Source: Protula sp. h YS-2021 (Eukaryota; Annelida; Polychaeta; Sabellida; Serpulidae). From it: a stretch of 64,000 nt of DNA. Positions 14,801 to 26,999 of this stretch are shown here, one piece after another. The number at the start of each line of letters is the position of its first letter. Within the stretch, counting starts at the first letter, position 1. The stretch is taken from positions 46,358,000-46,421,999 of the forward strand of contig OX457029.1 of NCBI GenBank assembly GCA_949752745.1, read 5' to 3'. The notes beneath the pieces were generated by a model. It saw only the letters and a program-made list of their open reading frames with translations. It did no database searches and was not told the DNA's origin. A program made the translations under genes and the position numbers.

Positions 14801-17800
14801 GTCGCGAGGCGTTTTATCGCGAGGCGTTATGTCGCGAGGCGTTTTGTCGCGAGGCCTTTTGTCGGGATACGAGGGTGAATGTGTGCCTTCAGGACAATTC
14901 TTTGGCCCGTCGTCGAAAGTATGTCTTGGCGTTTATGCAATGTCATCGTAACGTCAGCATTGAGTCATGACGTGAAAATACGTTGATGCGATTTCCAAAA
15001 TCAACCGAATCTCAGCATTTATCAAAATCTGGACTAGTCGACTTTTCAACCTCAACAGAGCGTTCGAAGCGTATTGAATTATATTATTTTAAAAAATGGT
15101 AGCACCCCTTTCGCATATTTTCTACATACAGCACTTTAATACGGAAATGATTTTACCAGTTTTGACTTCAAAAAATAAAAGGTATTGGAATCACCACTGT
15201 ATATTCTACAGGCTGTGACTGACACAACTACGGGCTGTGACTGACACAGCTACGGGCTGTGACAGGCTATGACTGACTGATTGTCAGCAACACATTCTCT
15301 GCGCCACATGTCTAGAATCATGCACCGTTGAACCGAGACGTTATATCCATACGTTATTTGGACGTTCCCCATTTGCCGGAACGATACACAATATTAAACA
15401 CAAACAGCAGGAAAAGTAATGGTACAAATCAGTTCCATACTAATACACGGTCTGTAGCTATAAAAAAAGGGTTTTAGCAAAATAAATCATGCGGCTGCAC
15501 AGATTACAGCCTCCATTCTAACAAAAGTACGTAGAAGAGAAACAGGCAGCAAAACATTCCACTGACGGCATGATGTGCTTTTTTTATCTTATAGTTTGCA
15601 TCCAAGAATTCTTATCTAGACCTGTTTAGCCAGAACAACCTCACGTGTCCGGTACGGTGTACGGTTTCGATCCATGTGGGCGGAATTAGAACCAATCCTA
15701 TTTTAGTTTTTCTTTGGGGACGTTTTGCACACGTACTCTATTACCTTTTAATGAAAAGTATTACTTGGTTCATCTGCTGTATAGTAGAGGACTACATATT
15801 ACCTGCTTCTTGACTCTCTCAAAACGGTTGGTTAATGCGGTCATATAGCCCCATGTTACACGTGACTTAGATGTGCGTGGCCTCATTCGAAAGAATCGAA
15901 TTATTTCCGATACTGCAGCAGTACGCAATGGCAGGCTTTTATGGCGGTATATTTGAACAAAAAATCAAAACGTACATGTCGTATATTTAATTTTTTCTCG
16001 CGTTCATTTGGATGGCCTCGCGGCAATTTTCTCAGCCGCGCAACATTTACATTTCATATGTTATTTGACTATTTATTTCGCGCTCTTTAATTTCGCCATA
16101 ATTTTATCCCGCACCATAAACGTCGTGTGTTTTAAAGAACGTTTTTCTGACCATGCGTTTTATCACGTAATTTAATTTTCTTAATTTTGGAACGCGAAAA
16201 GTTCATTATGGAGCGCAATAAATTGAATTCATTCTATCATTTATTTTTTTAATAATAAAAAACCACGTGCAGAAATTAATAGTGACTTGAATAACATAAA
16301 AAGTGGTTCGCGAAAGAATTAAATATCCTCTCATCTATTAATTGCACATAAATACCATTGCGATCAAAATGTTGGAGCGCGAACGCCATGAAATTTTTGT
16401 ACAAATATACCGCCATAGGCTTTTGTTGCCCAGTTCATTCTAGGAGCATCTATTATTTGAATACCTCCTGGGCTGAGGTGCTGCCTGTTGGATGTGGACC
16501 AGAGCGGCCGGGGGAGGGGAGAGGACGTAGGGTTGTAAATGTACCAATTTGTTTATGATCCTGGTGCTCCCGAGAGTTTTCTCATACATGTTAGAATTTT
16601 AAAATAAATATAAAATGAACGTAAAAAAGATGGCAGAATTATGTGTACGGCCCAACAGTATGACAGATACTGTTCCCGTTTATTTGTTATTTTTGCTGTG
16701 TCCAGTGACGTCCATGCGACGTTCGAGAGACATCTCGACCAAACGTCGGATCAACATCAGCATTTGGTTGTAAATGAAAGTCAAAACAACGTCTTTCTTG
16801 GTCTGGAGACCGACGTTGTATAGACGTCAGCAAAAGTCGTTCCACAGACATGGGAGAAACTGACATTCCTAAGATACCAAAGCCGCTCTTCCATCAAAGT
16901 ACCCTCTGCCCTCGAGTCATCTCGTGCGTCAGAATAGTTCCAGTTTCGTGCCTGTTTCCCAGTAGTAAACGGTGCCAAATTTGCGCGGCCCTCGGATGCT
17001 TATGCTTAAATCTTCATTTTGTCTAATCATGCCTGCTACTCTCAAATGGATGTTGAGATGTGATAGCGATGAAAAAGATGCAACTGCAAGTTTATAAAAA
17101 GGTTGGCAGTTGATCGAGAGAGGTTGTGACCTCAAATAGACGTTGTTAAGACGTCGCCATGTTAACTGGGCAGTGTAGTTACCAGTGCTTGATTCACAGC
17201 TCTAACGTGCCTCAAAACATATAACTTCTATACCAGAAAAGTGTATTGTTCTGAAGTTCTTTTTTTTTTCTTTTTACTTTTTCTGGCTAAGTAGGTATAG
17301 ATAATATGAAACTAAATATTAACCAAACGGTGTTGAATTTTAGGTCGTTGTAAAAAGGGCAGTCTTTCCAACCAATACCAAGTGATATCTGAAATGTTTG
17401 CATTATTTTTTTCCATCCTGCTTTATGTCTTAGTAAGAGATGAAAAGTAAGGAAAATGGTTTATTACAGCAGCAAAGTTCCGGCCATAGCAACCTCCTTT
17501 CTGGTCAGAGAAAATACGACACATTTTGCGCAGATAATATAGAATATGATTTATGAGCAACTCTAAATCGCGGAATTTCACTTTTTTTCTATCACTGTTA
17601 TTTATGATTAGGACCAGTTCACACGATGCGTAGATTGATTCTTAGTGTTCGCTCAAGCGTTTTGCTATGGAGTTTGGGAGTGACATCAGGAATGCCTCAA
17701 TACTATAACCAAAAAGTGGGCATCTACTTGTCATTCCTGACAGAAGTTTACCCACCAACCCCTTTTTCTTTCAAATTTATAACACGCACGGAACGCCAAT

Positions 17801-20800
17801 GCACTACCTTGTAAAGAAATGAACTTGAACAAAAAATGAGGAATTCACGTGAGTATTATAGGTATAAGCATAGCTGATGCTTTGTCCGTTTGAAAATTTG
17901 AAAATATATCAAGCGCTCTTCCTCCAAATGTTCCACAATAGCTTCAGTATTGTTTTCTACAACGCTTTATTAACACGAAGTGGAAATGGAATTGTTTGCC
18001 TGAAAGGCTGAAAGGTGATGCATGAGATTTTGGGAAGGTTTGTGCAATCCGCAATTGCATTTGAGAAGGCCCCCAACTCTCACACGGCAACGCTTGGAAT
18101 GTGTACAATGCGACTGGCAACCACAGCTCATCTGTAAAGAGCTTGATCATTCCGTTGGTTTTTTACAACCCCCCCCCCTCCCTCCCCTCCCCTCCACTTC
18201 CCCACTGGTGTGTCGGCGCGAATATTCACAAGCGTACCAGAAGTTTACAGCAAGTTGTCGAGATTCCTTCAATATGAATGTTAACAGATTTTGAGCAGAG
18301 ATGTAGCAAAATACCTTTTGGCCAAGTCTCTTAATTGGTAGTTCTTATATTATCCATAATAACATTTTTGTGTAATTAGTTTGGGTGCGAGCTCTAAAGC
18401 ACCAGACACCGTATCAGTGTGTTGTGATTGGCATTTCGGTTCAAGTGAGATTATCTGGAAATATATCGCATATCTCGGGAAGTACGTGAGATTCATCCCG
18501 AAGTCTGCTTCGAAACAGAAATTAAATGCATTTAATGTCCGAATAATCTTTCTGCACTGTTCTGTCTTATTTTGCAAGCTTAGTTTTTTGGCATTTTTCA
18601 CATAGTCAAGTTTTGGTCTTGGAAAAAAAAGATATTCATTCTCCAATAAGAAATATTCTCAGAAAACCAACGAGATAAACGCAATCAACGTAATTTTGTA
18701 GATAAGACAGAACAATCCTTAACTATTGAATAACAATAATGTATTTACCAGTCACCACGGCGACAGTATCTGAAAATGATGCAATAAATTCGATATCTAT
18801 TTAAGCCAAACTACAAACTAATACAGGCGTCTGGATAAATGTGAGGAAACATCTACAAATGTGATATCTTTGACTGAGTGCGAGATATCACTGAATCACG
18901 GCGATGGAGAAATATTTACACTTCCTTCTTCTTGTTCTCTTTTTGGCAGGGGGGATCTTTAACACATTGAAGATCCACAAAACTAATCTGAGATACCCCA
19001 AACTGGTAAAGGATTCCTTCTAAGTCATTTGCCCTTAAGCGTATGTTTATTCATCTAAACTGTGTTCAGTGAAATACAAATTTATATTCTATCAAATTAT
19101 CTGTACATTTATCTAAAAAAACTTCTCAAATTCAATTCAAATGTTTATTTCAATTGGAGAGCCCTATTATAGATATTTGTTATTTAATTATAGATAACCA
19201 AACGAAAGTCAGATCTTTTAAAATCGAGATACTTAAGAAGAAAACAGACTTAAGTATTTATTGAAAGAAGACACATATCAAAATCTCAGCCACAACAACA
19301 ACGGGAATGAGATACTGCCTGTCAGCGAGATTTATGGTAAAGCAGTTCAGTGGTAAGCTTTCGGATGCTTGAAACCTTTCTCTCCCCCCCCCCCCCCCCA
19401 CTTGCTGTCGATGTAGGAAGTATGTGAAACACATGAGTGATCGTACGTGATGTACATTTCTGGCGTTGTTTTGTGAAATGTTTTGTGTGAGAAAAGATCA
19501 AAGAAGGTCTTATAATAAACAGTAACCAATTGTCTGCAATATTTTAAGTGCATTTATCTTTTCATTATTATTTATTAGGTATGGGAATTCTTCATATCGA
19601 CATAATGCTGAAATCAGGTAGTATTTAATGAAGGCATAGTTTATTTGTTAAATCGTTCAGAATTGTTGAATACCCTTCGGAGATTGAAAATAACAAATCA
19701 ACAAAAAAAACCTATCAAATTGTTTTGCATTGAATCACCAACAGTCTTACATTCCTGAATTAGAACCTGGAGGTTACGTAAGAGAAACAGGCGCTGTATC
19801 ACGTACGGTCTGAAGCACTGTTATATTTTTGCCCCGTATTTTAACTTGTTTAGTAGACTGTAACATGCTAGACAGCAATACCTGCCGAAAATCTCCACCA
19901 AACCCCAGCAAGCATTCCGGCGCCAACACGACGTCTGATTCTCGTATAGCTATAGAGAGAATGACGTCAACAAATAGACGCTTCTACATAAAGCTGCTGT
20001 GAAGTAAATAACCATTGGTTAGAAGAGTGACATTAAGAGAAATCGTGACAGGACTTAGAACCGTCTCGGTTCCGCTTAACTGGTTTAATGTCACCAAAAG
20101 GGCGTTTTGAATAGTTGCAAATATCAACAATCTTTGTCTGTACCGACGCGTTTTTACAGAGTGATATTCATATGATGATATGTGACTGGCATATGGTAAA
20201 TATATGGCTGCTGAGTCGGAATGTATGTTCAAGATGGCATAGCCATGGTGCTGAACGAACGCTCATTTCTTTTAGTGATATGGCGGAATATATGAGAAAA
20301 ATGGTAATAATATACAGTGGGTCACTCAGTAAGACCTTCCCAGGTTAATAAAGACCGCTTTTTGTCGTCCTTTTGTTGTGCGCTCTCATTATAAGGAGCT
20401 ATAAAATGGACCAGTCGTAAGTTAATGCACCATTTTGTTGGTTCCGGTGGCGTATTCAGTTCATTGGCCCCACTGCCATTTTGAACACTAGCTGCTGGGC
20501 AGTGTAATATAAATAAAAGACCAATATTACAAGCTGTTCTAAGCTGCAAAAAAATCTTTGTTTTGATATTTTCACACATAGATTTCTCGGCAATGATACG
20601 CTCCAGCAGGGCTGTATTGACGGCTATGCATTGATGCTGAGGGCTCTGATAGAGGAGTTTGCTAATAAATGGAAGCATAAACAGAAGCAATTTTGACAAC
20701 GCCTTATTTCCTAAAGGTTCAAGCTTTAAATCAAAATTTAATATTGCCATATTCTGAATTTTACAAATACATCTTATTGTTAGAGAACTACAGCTATGTC

Positions 20801-21160
20801 CAAGCATAAAAGAATAAAAATTATTGGGTTATGTTCTGAAGTTTGTGAAGTCAGTAATATGAATAGTTCACGAATGACCTTTTCTTCTGAGCTAAAACCA
20901 TTCGTACTATTCGAGATAGCCGTGACTAGATTAACCCAAATTTATCTTATTTTAGCTTCCATTTTCCAAATAATCATGTCAAAAGCATATCAAAGGAATC
21001 AATCTTATCCAGATCTACGCCCTATCGTTTGTTACTTGCAAATGCAGCAAATGGCGATTTCACGGAATGGTAAGATGTTTATTGTTTTCAACACAAAAAT
21101 AAATCAACTTACCTTGCCGGCGATTAGTCTTTGATCTCCCGCGGCTTCCGCACGTGACAT
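2691..21160 (-). CDS. Transgelin / muscle protein 20-like calponin-homology protein (3' end outside window)
   Basis: Spliced gene read right to left. Exons: 21113-21160 (ATG, 16 codons), 8326-8456, 5021-5114, 4265-4402, then 3650-3763 and/or 2691-2804. Every junction has AG/GT borders and the phases agree (0, 2, 0, 0, 0); one path gives 175 codons. Exon 2 reads YWFEELLGEKLKPG and exon 4 reads MENITNFLKF, YGVPKTGTFQTVDLFEG, the hallmark core of the single CH domain (about residues 16-125) in transgelin, Mp20 and calponin. Exon 5 reads IGPKPTEKN and FTDEQLRAG, the linker before the calponin-like actin-binding repeat, which should start in the next exon. Family members are cytoplasmic actin-binding proteins, often of muscle. 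The first intron is 12.7 kb and holds several inverted-repeat elements. The family is certain; the exact orthologue is not. Confidence 0.9.
3650..3763 (-). CDS. Mp20-like gene, exon 5a (probable mutually exclusive exon)
   Basis: 114 nt, phase 0/0, acceptor GTAG, donor GTAACG. It encodes AQRRKFKEKTIGPKPTEKN through IIGLQ. The eight differences from exon 5b cluster at the start (RRK.KE versus NN.TG) and at NC versus QS before IIGLQ. The 845-bp intron between the two exons has no other coding sequence. Confidence 0.85.
4265..4402 (-). CDS. Mp20-like gene, exon 4 (CH domain core)
   Basis: 46 codons, phase 0/0, acceptor TTTTTTAG, donor GTAATT. It contains MENITNFLKFCEDYGV and FQTVDLFEGRNMAQVLNCI, the most conserved block of single-CH proteins of the calponin family. 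Confidence 0.92.
5021..5114 (-). CDS. Mp20-like gene, exon 3
   Basis: 94 nt: one base completes the Lys codon begun in exon 2, followed by 31 codons (LANKIKEGTPGLTDKL to APFKQ). Acceptor TTTAG, donor GTACGT. It corresponds to the LCKLINKLQPG segment of the CH domain. Copy A of an interspersed repeat begins within about 20 bp of the acceptor. Confidence 0.88.
5128..5640. repeat. Interspersed repeat R1, copy A
   Basis: It shares long stretches with three other places: B (25580-25852, same orientation), C (12585-12760, reversed) and D (40555-41212, reversed). Shared words include GTTAAACACTTGACAAAAAT, CAATGGGTTATTTCTTGA and GTGAGAGCTCGCACAAAGCT. Copies A and D both keep an open frame of about 80-100 codons containing PIFCVFF and MGPRTMKLGTYEELDLNV. 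No terminal repeats or transposition gene were recognised. Confidence 0.8.
5641..8325. other. Intron 2 of the Mp20-like gene; no feature recognised
   Basis: AT-rich intronic sequence without a coding or repeat signal that I can support, apart from short TATATA-rich runs near 5800. Confidence 0.6.
8326..8456 (-). CDS. Mp20-like gene, exon 2 (start of CH domain)
   Basis: 131 nt, phase 0 in and 2 out, acceptor TTTTAG, donor GTGAGT. It encodes LAARYSAETEEEVIYWF through RNGILLV. The acidic EEEVIYWFEELLGE block aligns with the first CH-domain helix of transgelins (pattern E.DWIEAVLGE). Confidence 0.92.
9638..10040. repeat. Inverted-repeat element around TTTACAAAG...CTTTGT words
   Basis: The left end (9640-9682) reads GTTTACAAAGGGCCTGAAAA and the right end (about 10010-10038) carries the reverse complement with few changes (CCTGAAATTTTCAGGCAC then TTTGTGAAC). 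Between them the words TTTGTAAACTGTC and CTGAAATTTT recur. It looks like another non-autonomous inverted-repeat element; no target duplication could be assigned. Confidence 0.55.
10536..11522. mobile_element. Foldback-type element B
   Basis: The left arm (10536 to about 10650) and right arm (about 11410-11522) are inverted copies built from degenerate repeats of TTGGCAAAATGGAAA and GTCGTTGGCAAAGTGACC. The element is flanked by a perfect 9-bp direct repeat TACTTAAGC (10527-10535 and 11523-11531). The ends start GG on both strands. The 750-bp interior includes a more GC-rich block near 11000-11300 and has no recognised gene. Confidence 0.85.
12302..12372. repeat. Solo arm of short tandem repeats (GGACAAAATACCACC type)
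   Basis: Three degenerate copies of GGACAAAATACCACC / GGACATAATACCACC. No inverted partner was seen nearby. The repeat word resembles the arms of foldback elements A and C (GACAAAA followed by a C-rich half). Confidence 0.5.
12585..12760. repeat. Interspersed repeat R1, copy C (diverged, reversed)
   Basis: It reads AATTCAAGCTGTGATGTTTG, TTTTTAACTTTTAATG and TTTGTCAAGTGTTG in the order expected for the reverse complement of copies A and B, with more substitutions than the other copies. Confidence 0.6.
13830..14874. mobile_element. Foldback-type element C
   Basis: The left arm (about 13830-13965) and right arm (about 14728-14874) are inverted. They consist of repeats of GCGACAAAACGCCTC with variants (GACATAACGCC, GATAAAACGCC). 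The interior of about 760 bp has its own duplication: CTCGAAAACGGTAAGAGATA at about 14291 and again at about 14430. The exact ends are uncertain. GTGCCTTGA before and GTGCCTTCA after the element are one candidate 9-bp duplication (one mismatch); AGGGGAAA / AGGGTGAA is another. Confidence 0.8.
14875..21112. other. Rest of intron 1 of the Mp20-like gene; repeats only
   Basis: Contains a 2-3 copy minisatellite of CGGGCTGTGACTGACACA at about 15209-15275, a stretch rich in ACGTC/GACGTT words at 16685-17165, C-rich runs at 18170 and 19386, and no coding exon that I can support. Confidence 0.55.
16685..17165. repeat. Diverged element with GACGTT/ACGTC words
   Basis: Recurring words GACGTTGTATAGACGTC, AAACGTCGGATCAACATC and TAGACGTTG, ending near GTTAACTGGGCAG. 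The same vocabulary recurs at 27880-28060 and 54850-56240, indicating a shared repeat family. Boundaries are not resolved. Confidence 0.45.
21113..21160 (-). CDS. Mp20-like gene, start exon
   Basis: The ATG is at 21160; 16 codons read MSRAEAAGDQRLIAGK, followed by a consensus GTAAGT donor. Phase 0 joins cleanly to exon 2, giving AGKLAARYS, the normal lead-in to the CH domain. The start is chosen from this fit; there is no other ATG in this frame within the exon. Confidence 0.8.
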
Positions 21161-23472
21161 TCTCTTTATTTATTCCAAACTTTCAGCAAAATTCAAAAAT
21201 TTGAAAACAAAGGCCCGTGTATCCACTTCAAAAGTCTTCTGATCTTCAGAGAGGGAAAGGGTGAGGGAGGTTCTACAGGGGTGTTCTCTACCTCCAGGGT
21301 AAAGTGGTGAAAGTGGACTTGTTCTGTGGCTGAATGCAGACTGTAGAAAGGACGACTACTCTTAAGACAGCCGTACTTGACTACTCGCCGGTAGGAGCAA
21401 ATCAGGAAGCGTACATCCAGATAGATCAATAAACACCGCAAAGACTACAGCTCAGAATCTCTGGATGTTTTGCTAAAACAAACAGGCTCAAGCCTTATCT
21501 CCTAGGACCAGTTTCTGGCACTTCTTCGCAGATCTATACTTAGCAACAACATAGCTGATTCCAGGCGCTTGCGGCTTGTCTTTTTTCTTCTGAGTAAGTC
21601 TGTGGGGAATGCTAGACATCTTTACCAGGACCTTGACTCATCAGGAGCAAAACAGACAACAGCAGGATGAGTGATCCAGCTAGATCGTGTGGCAACTCAC
21701 ATAGGAAAGCAGCAAAAAAAAAAAAACACTGCACAGGCACATTGCGAGGTTTAAGAGAGAAATAAAAAGACAAGAGCGAAACAAATGTTTATCAAATAGC
21801 AGTAGCAAAGTATCTGGAAAGGTTCCTCAACTAACATCAATGATACCTCCTATACTGCCCCAATAGAGCTTTGCAAAACATATGTATAATGTGAGAAATG
21901 TGTGAGAAAAGTATCAAACAAGTTTGACGTTGCTCCTGAAATTTCTTTAAACTTTTTTTTATTGTTGAGTTTTCTTTTTATTAAGTGCTGGTGGCATGTC
22001 AATACATGTGGTGCTTATAATATTGTCACCTCACAATATCACTTCCTTCGTGTCAAATCTTATTTTAGTTATCTGCTGGAGAATAAGATGGACAAGTTTT
22101 AGCTTGAAGAATTCTGTTAAATCGCTGCAGCGTTGTTTATTCGCAGCTAATTACCCGCCCATCGTAAGTGCGGAGGCGAAGGCAAAGTCTTGATTTCTGT
22201 ATTGTTTTGTTTACTTGCTGATTAGCGGCTGTTTGAGAGGAATTTCGCGTTAGAAAAAGAGAATCCATTGGCAATGTGTTGCCAGAGAAAAAAGAGGTAC
22301 TACTGCAAAGAGTAACCCCTTCTGAAGGAACGCTAAGTGTAAATCAATGACCTGCCTTGAATAATTTTAAAGGTAAAAGGCCAAGTTACCCATCAAATAT
22401 TTCTTTGCAGTTTTAAGGTGCTGATACTGGGTTTCTCTTCTGCATAGGAATGTTGTAGAAGCTGCACCACTACTAATTGTGCAATGGCATCGTGCGTGGT
22501 ATCTTCAACCTTTTTATTCCGTTTTTTTTTGTTAAGCCATCAACTGCCTTTGTGTTGAACTAGCAAATATACAGTCTATAGGTATATTGTTGCCTTTGCG
22601 GCGATAGTGCGCCGTCAGACCGAAGTGCATGCATCGTCGCACCGACGTCTATCAAACGTCAAGAAAACGACTCTATTGCTTTGCTTCGAAATCTATGGAA
22701 TTCCGAGACCGATCCGGCATCTTGAAAGCTGCATGTTTACTGGGGATCTATGATACTTGGGGTTGATTGTGTTACAGCAGGTCCCCTTATCCAAGATCCA
22801 AGGTTTTTATTAGAAGAAAGATAACCACTGAAAAACGTCCTAAAACAAAGGACCAAAGCGGATTCAAATTAAAATGGTGAGGAAAATCATTGAAATCTGA
22901 ATGCGGTGTTTTCTGGCGAGCATAACATAACATATGCTTAATATCCTCACAAATTATCCCAGCAAACTTTTCATGGAATGTTTGGCAAATTGATCGCAAA
23001 GAAGATGGCCAAATCTTAGTGATTAGAGCAAGTTCCATGCTGCCAAAACTACCAGGCAACCTCCATGGAAAACAAATAATAATCTAACACGAAGCTAACT
23101 GTTTATTCAGCTGAATGAAAACGGGTGTGCGTTCGTTTGTTTTCGTGTGTGTTCGTGTTACTAAGACCACGAAGTCACAGAATCTCGCTCCTCATCAATT
23201 TTGTTTTAAGAAATGACATGACCTGGCCGCTTTTCACGAAAACAACAAAAACCCAACCGGGCACTAACTTTTATTTTATTTTGGATATTTTTAAAACAAA
23301 TTATTCCCTAAATGGTCATTTGTTACACCGTATGGACTACATTAAATAAATGAAGTTCACGCTACTTCCCAGAACAATTTCATATCGTCTATTCATTTTC
23401 ATATTTTGTACTTTTGTGGACAAAACGCGATTCATTATTTGTTATTTTCAGTATTTCCACCCTACATCCTAA

Positions 23473-23590
23473 TTTCTTCCTTCCTTCCTTCCTTCCTTCC
23501 TTCCTTCCTTCCTTCCTTCCTTCCTTCCTTCCTTCCTTCCTTCCTTTCTTCCTTCCTTCCTTCCTTCCTTCCTTTCTTTCTTTCCTTTTT

Positions 23591-23652
<62 letters not shown>

Positions 23653-23811
23653 TTCCTTCCTTCCTTCCTTCCTTCCTTCCTTCTTCCTTCCTTTCTTTCG
23701 TTCTGTCTTCCTCTCTTTCTTTCTTTCTTTCTTTCTCTCTCACTTTCCTTCTTTCTCTCTTTCTTTCTCTCTTGCTTTCTTTCTTTCTTTCTTTCTTTCC
23801 TTCTTTCTTCG
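23473..23811. repeat. Microsatellite (TTCC)n / (TTTC)n
   Basis: Alternating blocks of TTCC and TTTC with a few interruptions, about 340 bp. It is open in several frames on both strands only because it is low complexity. Confidence 0.97.
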
Positions 23812-24008
23812 CATTTGCTTTTACACAGCCAATTCACTTCGTTTTTTGCTTGCAGTTATAATGACCGGGAAGCGGAGATAAGCTGGAGATCAAAAACAAA
23901 CCGAATTCTGTTCTTAGCTTAAGCATGGACATCGACTCACCCGGTCTTCCGCAGGGCTTCTCATCCTCAGCTCTGTTGGATTTTCACCAAGTGTCATCTT
24001 GTGCAGAT

Positions 24009-24170
24009 TATTAATTCCTAATTATATCATATAGTTATAATTTCATTAATTCCTACTAATATTCAGCGTTTGATTTAATTATTCCAATTATATCATATAA
24101 TTAATTTTGTTAATCTTAATTATATCCTATAATTAATAGCATTAATCCTAATTATGTCCTATGGTTAACT
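24009..24170. repeat. Degenerate AT-rich minisatellite
   Basis: Three to four imperfect copies of a unit of roughly 45 bp around CCTAATTATATCATATAATT. Confidence 0.6.
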
Positions 24171-25579
24171 TTCAAGTGGGCACAGTAATGCCTTATTGCA
24201 GTTTAGTTGCCACATCACATTTATTGAAGGAATGCAATCGGCTTGTTATCTTCCTAAATCGAATTTTAAACCTTGTATCTCATTGATAAGGGTGATTTTT
24301 TAAGGAAACTGAATACTGGTCAAAACTAATGCATTCGATTTTATTTATGATTGTGGAATTATTGAGATACCGATGCGAATATTTCTCTGGTGTATAACTT
24401 AAATTGCGCCACCAGTCGCAGGTGAAATTACATGCGTTTATGTTGGCCTTAGCATTTTTTTGATGTCTTGTATGTTAAGGTTTTAAGTAACAGGCATTTT
24501 AACTGTAGCAAACAGAGTTCCTTTACCTTTCGTTGACATCACAGCTAACGTGACAAAACTCTTGATACTGACATTTCAAAGCATCGATGGATATTGAACC
24601 TAAAGGAATTCGATTGTGTATGCAATCTGCATCATAACTGTTTCGGTGAAAGATGACTCTGTCAATAGCAAACTCATTGCAAGAAGGAGTGTACTTAGAG
24701 GTATCAAATGGTGAAGAATAGTTTGTTAATAAAGGGTTATTTTACGCAATTCGGTGGCTTTAATGACAAGTATTTCCTTTTAAGTCTGTCGCAAAGAAAG
24801 AGGCCTTCTAAAAAATGGCCAGGAAGTATGGCGTGGTGTGTGATATTATCACATGAAATATTTGCTTCCAAAACTTCTCTCGTAAAACGTTTTGTGTAAA
24901 ATTCATGCTGTGTGAAATGATGTAACTTCTTACATTATACAAAAAACACTGTCAGACAAACACAATTCTCGTGAGAAGTTCGGTCGCAGTGTGGCAAAAA
25001 AGATAATAAAAGTTATCGGTTATAGGTAGTCCACCTTATCCATTCATATGCCTGTAAATCTGGCCATTCATGCGTTCAGGCTCAATTTGCATAAATTTGC
25101 ATAAATTTTAACTATTTCATCTCAAGATCAACTCAGTTTCAATTCTTAACAAAAACCGGGAGTTGTGAAGGAAAAAATTCTAACTGAAAATAAAATTTAT
25201 TCAGTGATGCTTCTAATATGGAGATCTAATTAGTAAACGAGGAACACGATTTGACCAAAGGGAACTCGGTAAACACTTGGCCAAAATTAAAATTAAAAAA
25301 AAAAAACCAAAAATTTCTATTTTTTAATTCGGATTTAGTGCGATTCCGTTCTAGAAGGATAATTCACTTTTCATTAACCATGTATCCTGCTAAAAATTGA
25401 CCTGCATATAAGCGTGCATTTAACGTGCCTGATGCAGAGTCCCCACCCCTCCATCCAACCACACTCGAGCGTGTGATTTTTTAAAGACTTTTGAAGCTTC
25501 TATTCTACATTTTGACCGTTATAACTTGAAATTCGATGAGTAGCATCCAAAAACTATATCGAAAACTTTATGACAATTA

Positions 25580-25849
25580 ATACTAGAAGCTCATTCCGCT
25601 AGCGAAATGTTAAACACTTGACAAAAATTAAAACGCAAAAATACTGGCTTCAATGGGTTATTTCTTGAATAATATATTGCAAACAACACAGCTTGAATAC
25701 GTCTTATAAGCCGAGTAGTGTTTAGTTTCTGTTGACTTAAGGTTTTATTGAGTGATCTAGCATACACAGTGAGAGCTCGCACAAAGCTCACTGAGCAACT
25801 GTGTGTGATGTGGCTTAAATGCTACGCATTAACTTGCAAAAATACACTC

Positions 25850-25852
<3 letters not shown>
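25580..25852. repeat. Interspersed repeat R1, copy B
   Basis: Closely matches copy A over its whole length and in the same orientation (TTCGCTAACG / TCCGCTAGCG, then GAAATGTTAAACACTTGACA). It ends at CAAAAATACACTCT, where copy A continues but this copy runs into a long TA microsatellite. Confidence 0.8.

Positions 25853-25928
<76 letters not shown>
25853..25928. repeat. Microsatellite (TA)38
   Basis: Uninterrupted TA dinucleotide run of 76 bp directly abutting R1 copy B. Confidence 0.97.
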
Positions 25929-25932
<4 letters not shown>

Positions 25933-26999
25933 GTTATATGTAATGATGCATTAAAATTATTCACATAGAAATGTACGCTATTAAATTTGAAGTCCATTAC
26001 TTTATTTATCGTGCTCAGCTGCACATAAGTTCAACTGATCTCGAGCTATATTGCATGCACACACATGTACTTATTTTTAGCAATGCGCCAATTAAAGCCC
26101 CCACTGTGTTTACAGCAGGCCTCAGCTGTGATTTAATAGTAAACTATGCACAGCGAGCATCAGCCTTTTGCTCAGTGTCTTTGCGTATTGATTTGTTTTT
26201 GAAAACGACCTTAATAATAAATAAAGAAATATGGATAGAGCTAGTTTACGTCAAGTTCTATATGCGAAAGTTTGAAGTCAATCGGACCAGTAGTTTCTGA
26301 CGAGTTCTGATGACAAAATGACCGCCGACTGTAAAGAGAAAAACGATAAAAACCTCGTTGATGCCATAATACCAAAGCATATAACTCTTTGCAAGACTTC
26401 GTCTTGCCAAGTATTAATAAATGTAATTATTGCCATCAGAATGAAACAGCATTACACTTTTATACTGAATTGTATACAGCCATGCATTTTACATAAAATA
26501 AATCATTGGCTAAATAATCTCACTTTAACTTTTGCAGTTACGAAAAAAAATAAGTAAAAAAAAATCCCTTTCAGCTCAGACCTTTATTTTGTATCTGTAA
26601 GGTGAGCACGCGCAATTAAGCGAACCGTTGCGTGATGCTATCACGTTTCCGGTGTAGGTTTTCTTCTGCCTTTCACTGTGTGGGTCACCCAGAATAGAAT
26701 CTTTACAAATACAACACCTCAAGTATTATATGCTTAGTTTCCGAATAACACATGTATTGTTATTAATTCTGTAAAAAAGCATTTGTTTTTATGCTTTGCA
26801 GTACCGTTGAACCACTAAACCAAATGAAATTAACAAGTTCTTACATTTTTGCTTGTTGCTGATAATTTCTGCTATGCGGTATTCATCGAAGTTGTGTAGT
26901 TAAAACATAACAGACCTTTTGTACCAACAAATGAGTCCCCGTGCCAAATTCCAGTAGGCTTAAGTGGACGTATTTGCAGTCTTTGCCATAACACTGCCG

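Noticed and set aside
18904..19005. Plus-strand ATG followed by a signal-peptide-like MEKYLHFLLLVLFLAGG and a GTAAAG donor
   Set aside because: Attractive as a first exon of a secreted protein, but no matching next exon was found and it would be nested antisense in a large intron.
20322..20807. 161-codon minus-strand frame
   Set aside because: No recognisable domain, no splice support, and it lies in intron 1 of the Mp20-like gene. A decayed element is possible but unsupported.
21488..21619. 43-codon minus-strand frame (MSSIPHRLTQKKKDKPQ...) upstream of the Mp20-like start exon
   Set aside because: Unrecognised and short; may be a chance frame or an upstream frame in a leader. No evidence either way.
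23406..23881. Open frames of 90-155 codons rich in Phe/Leu/Ser or Lys/Glu/Arg
   Set aside because: Low-complexity TTCC/TTTC microsatellite.
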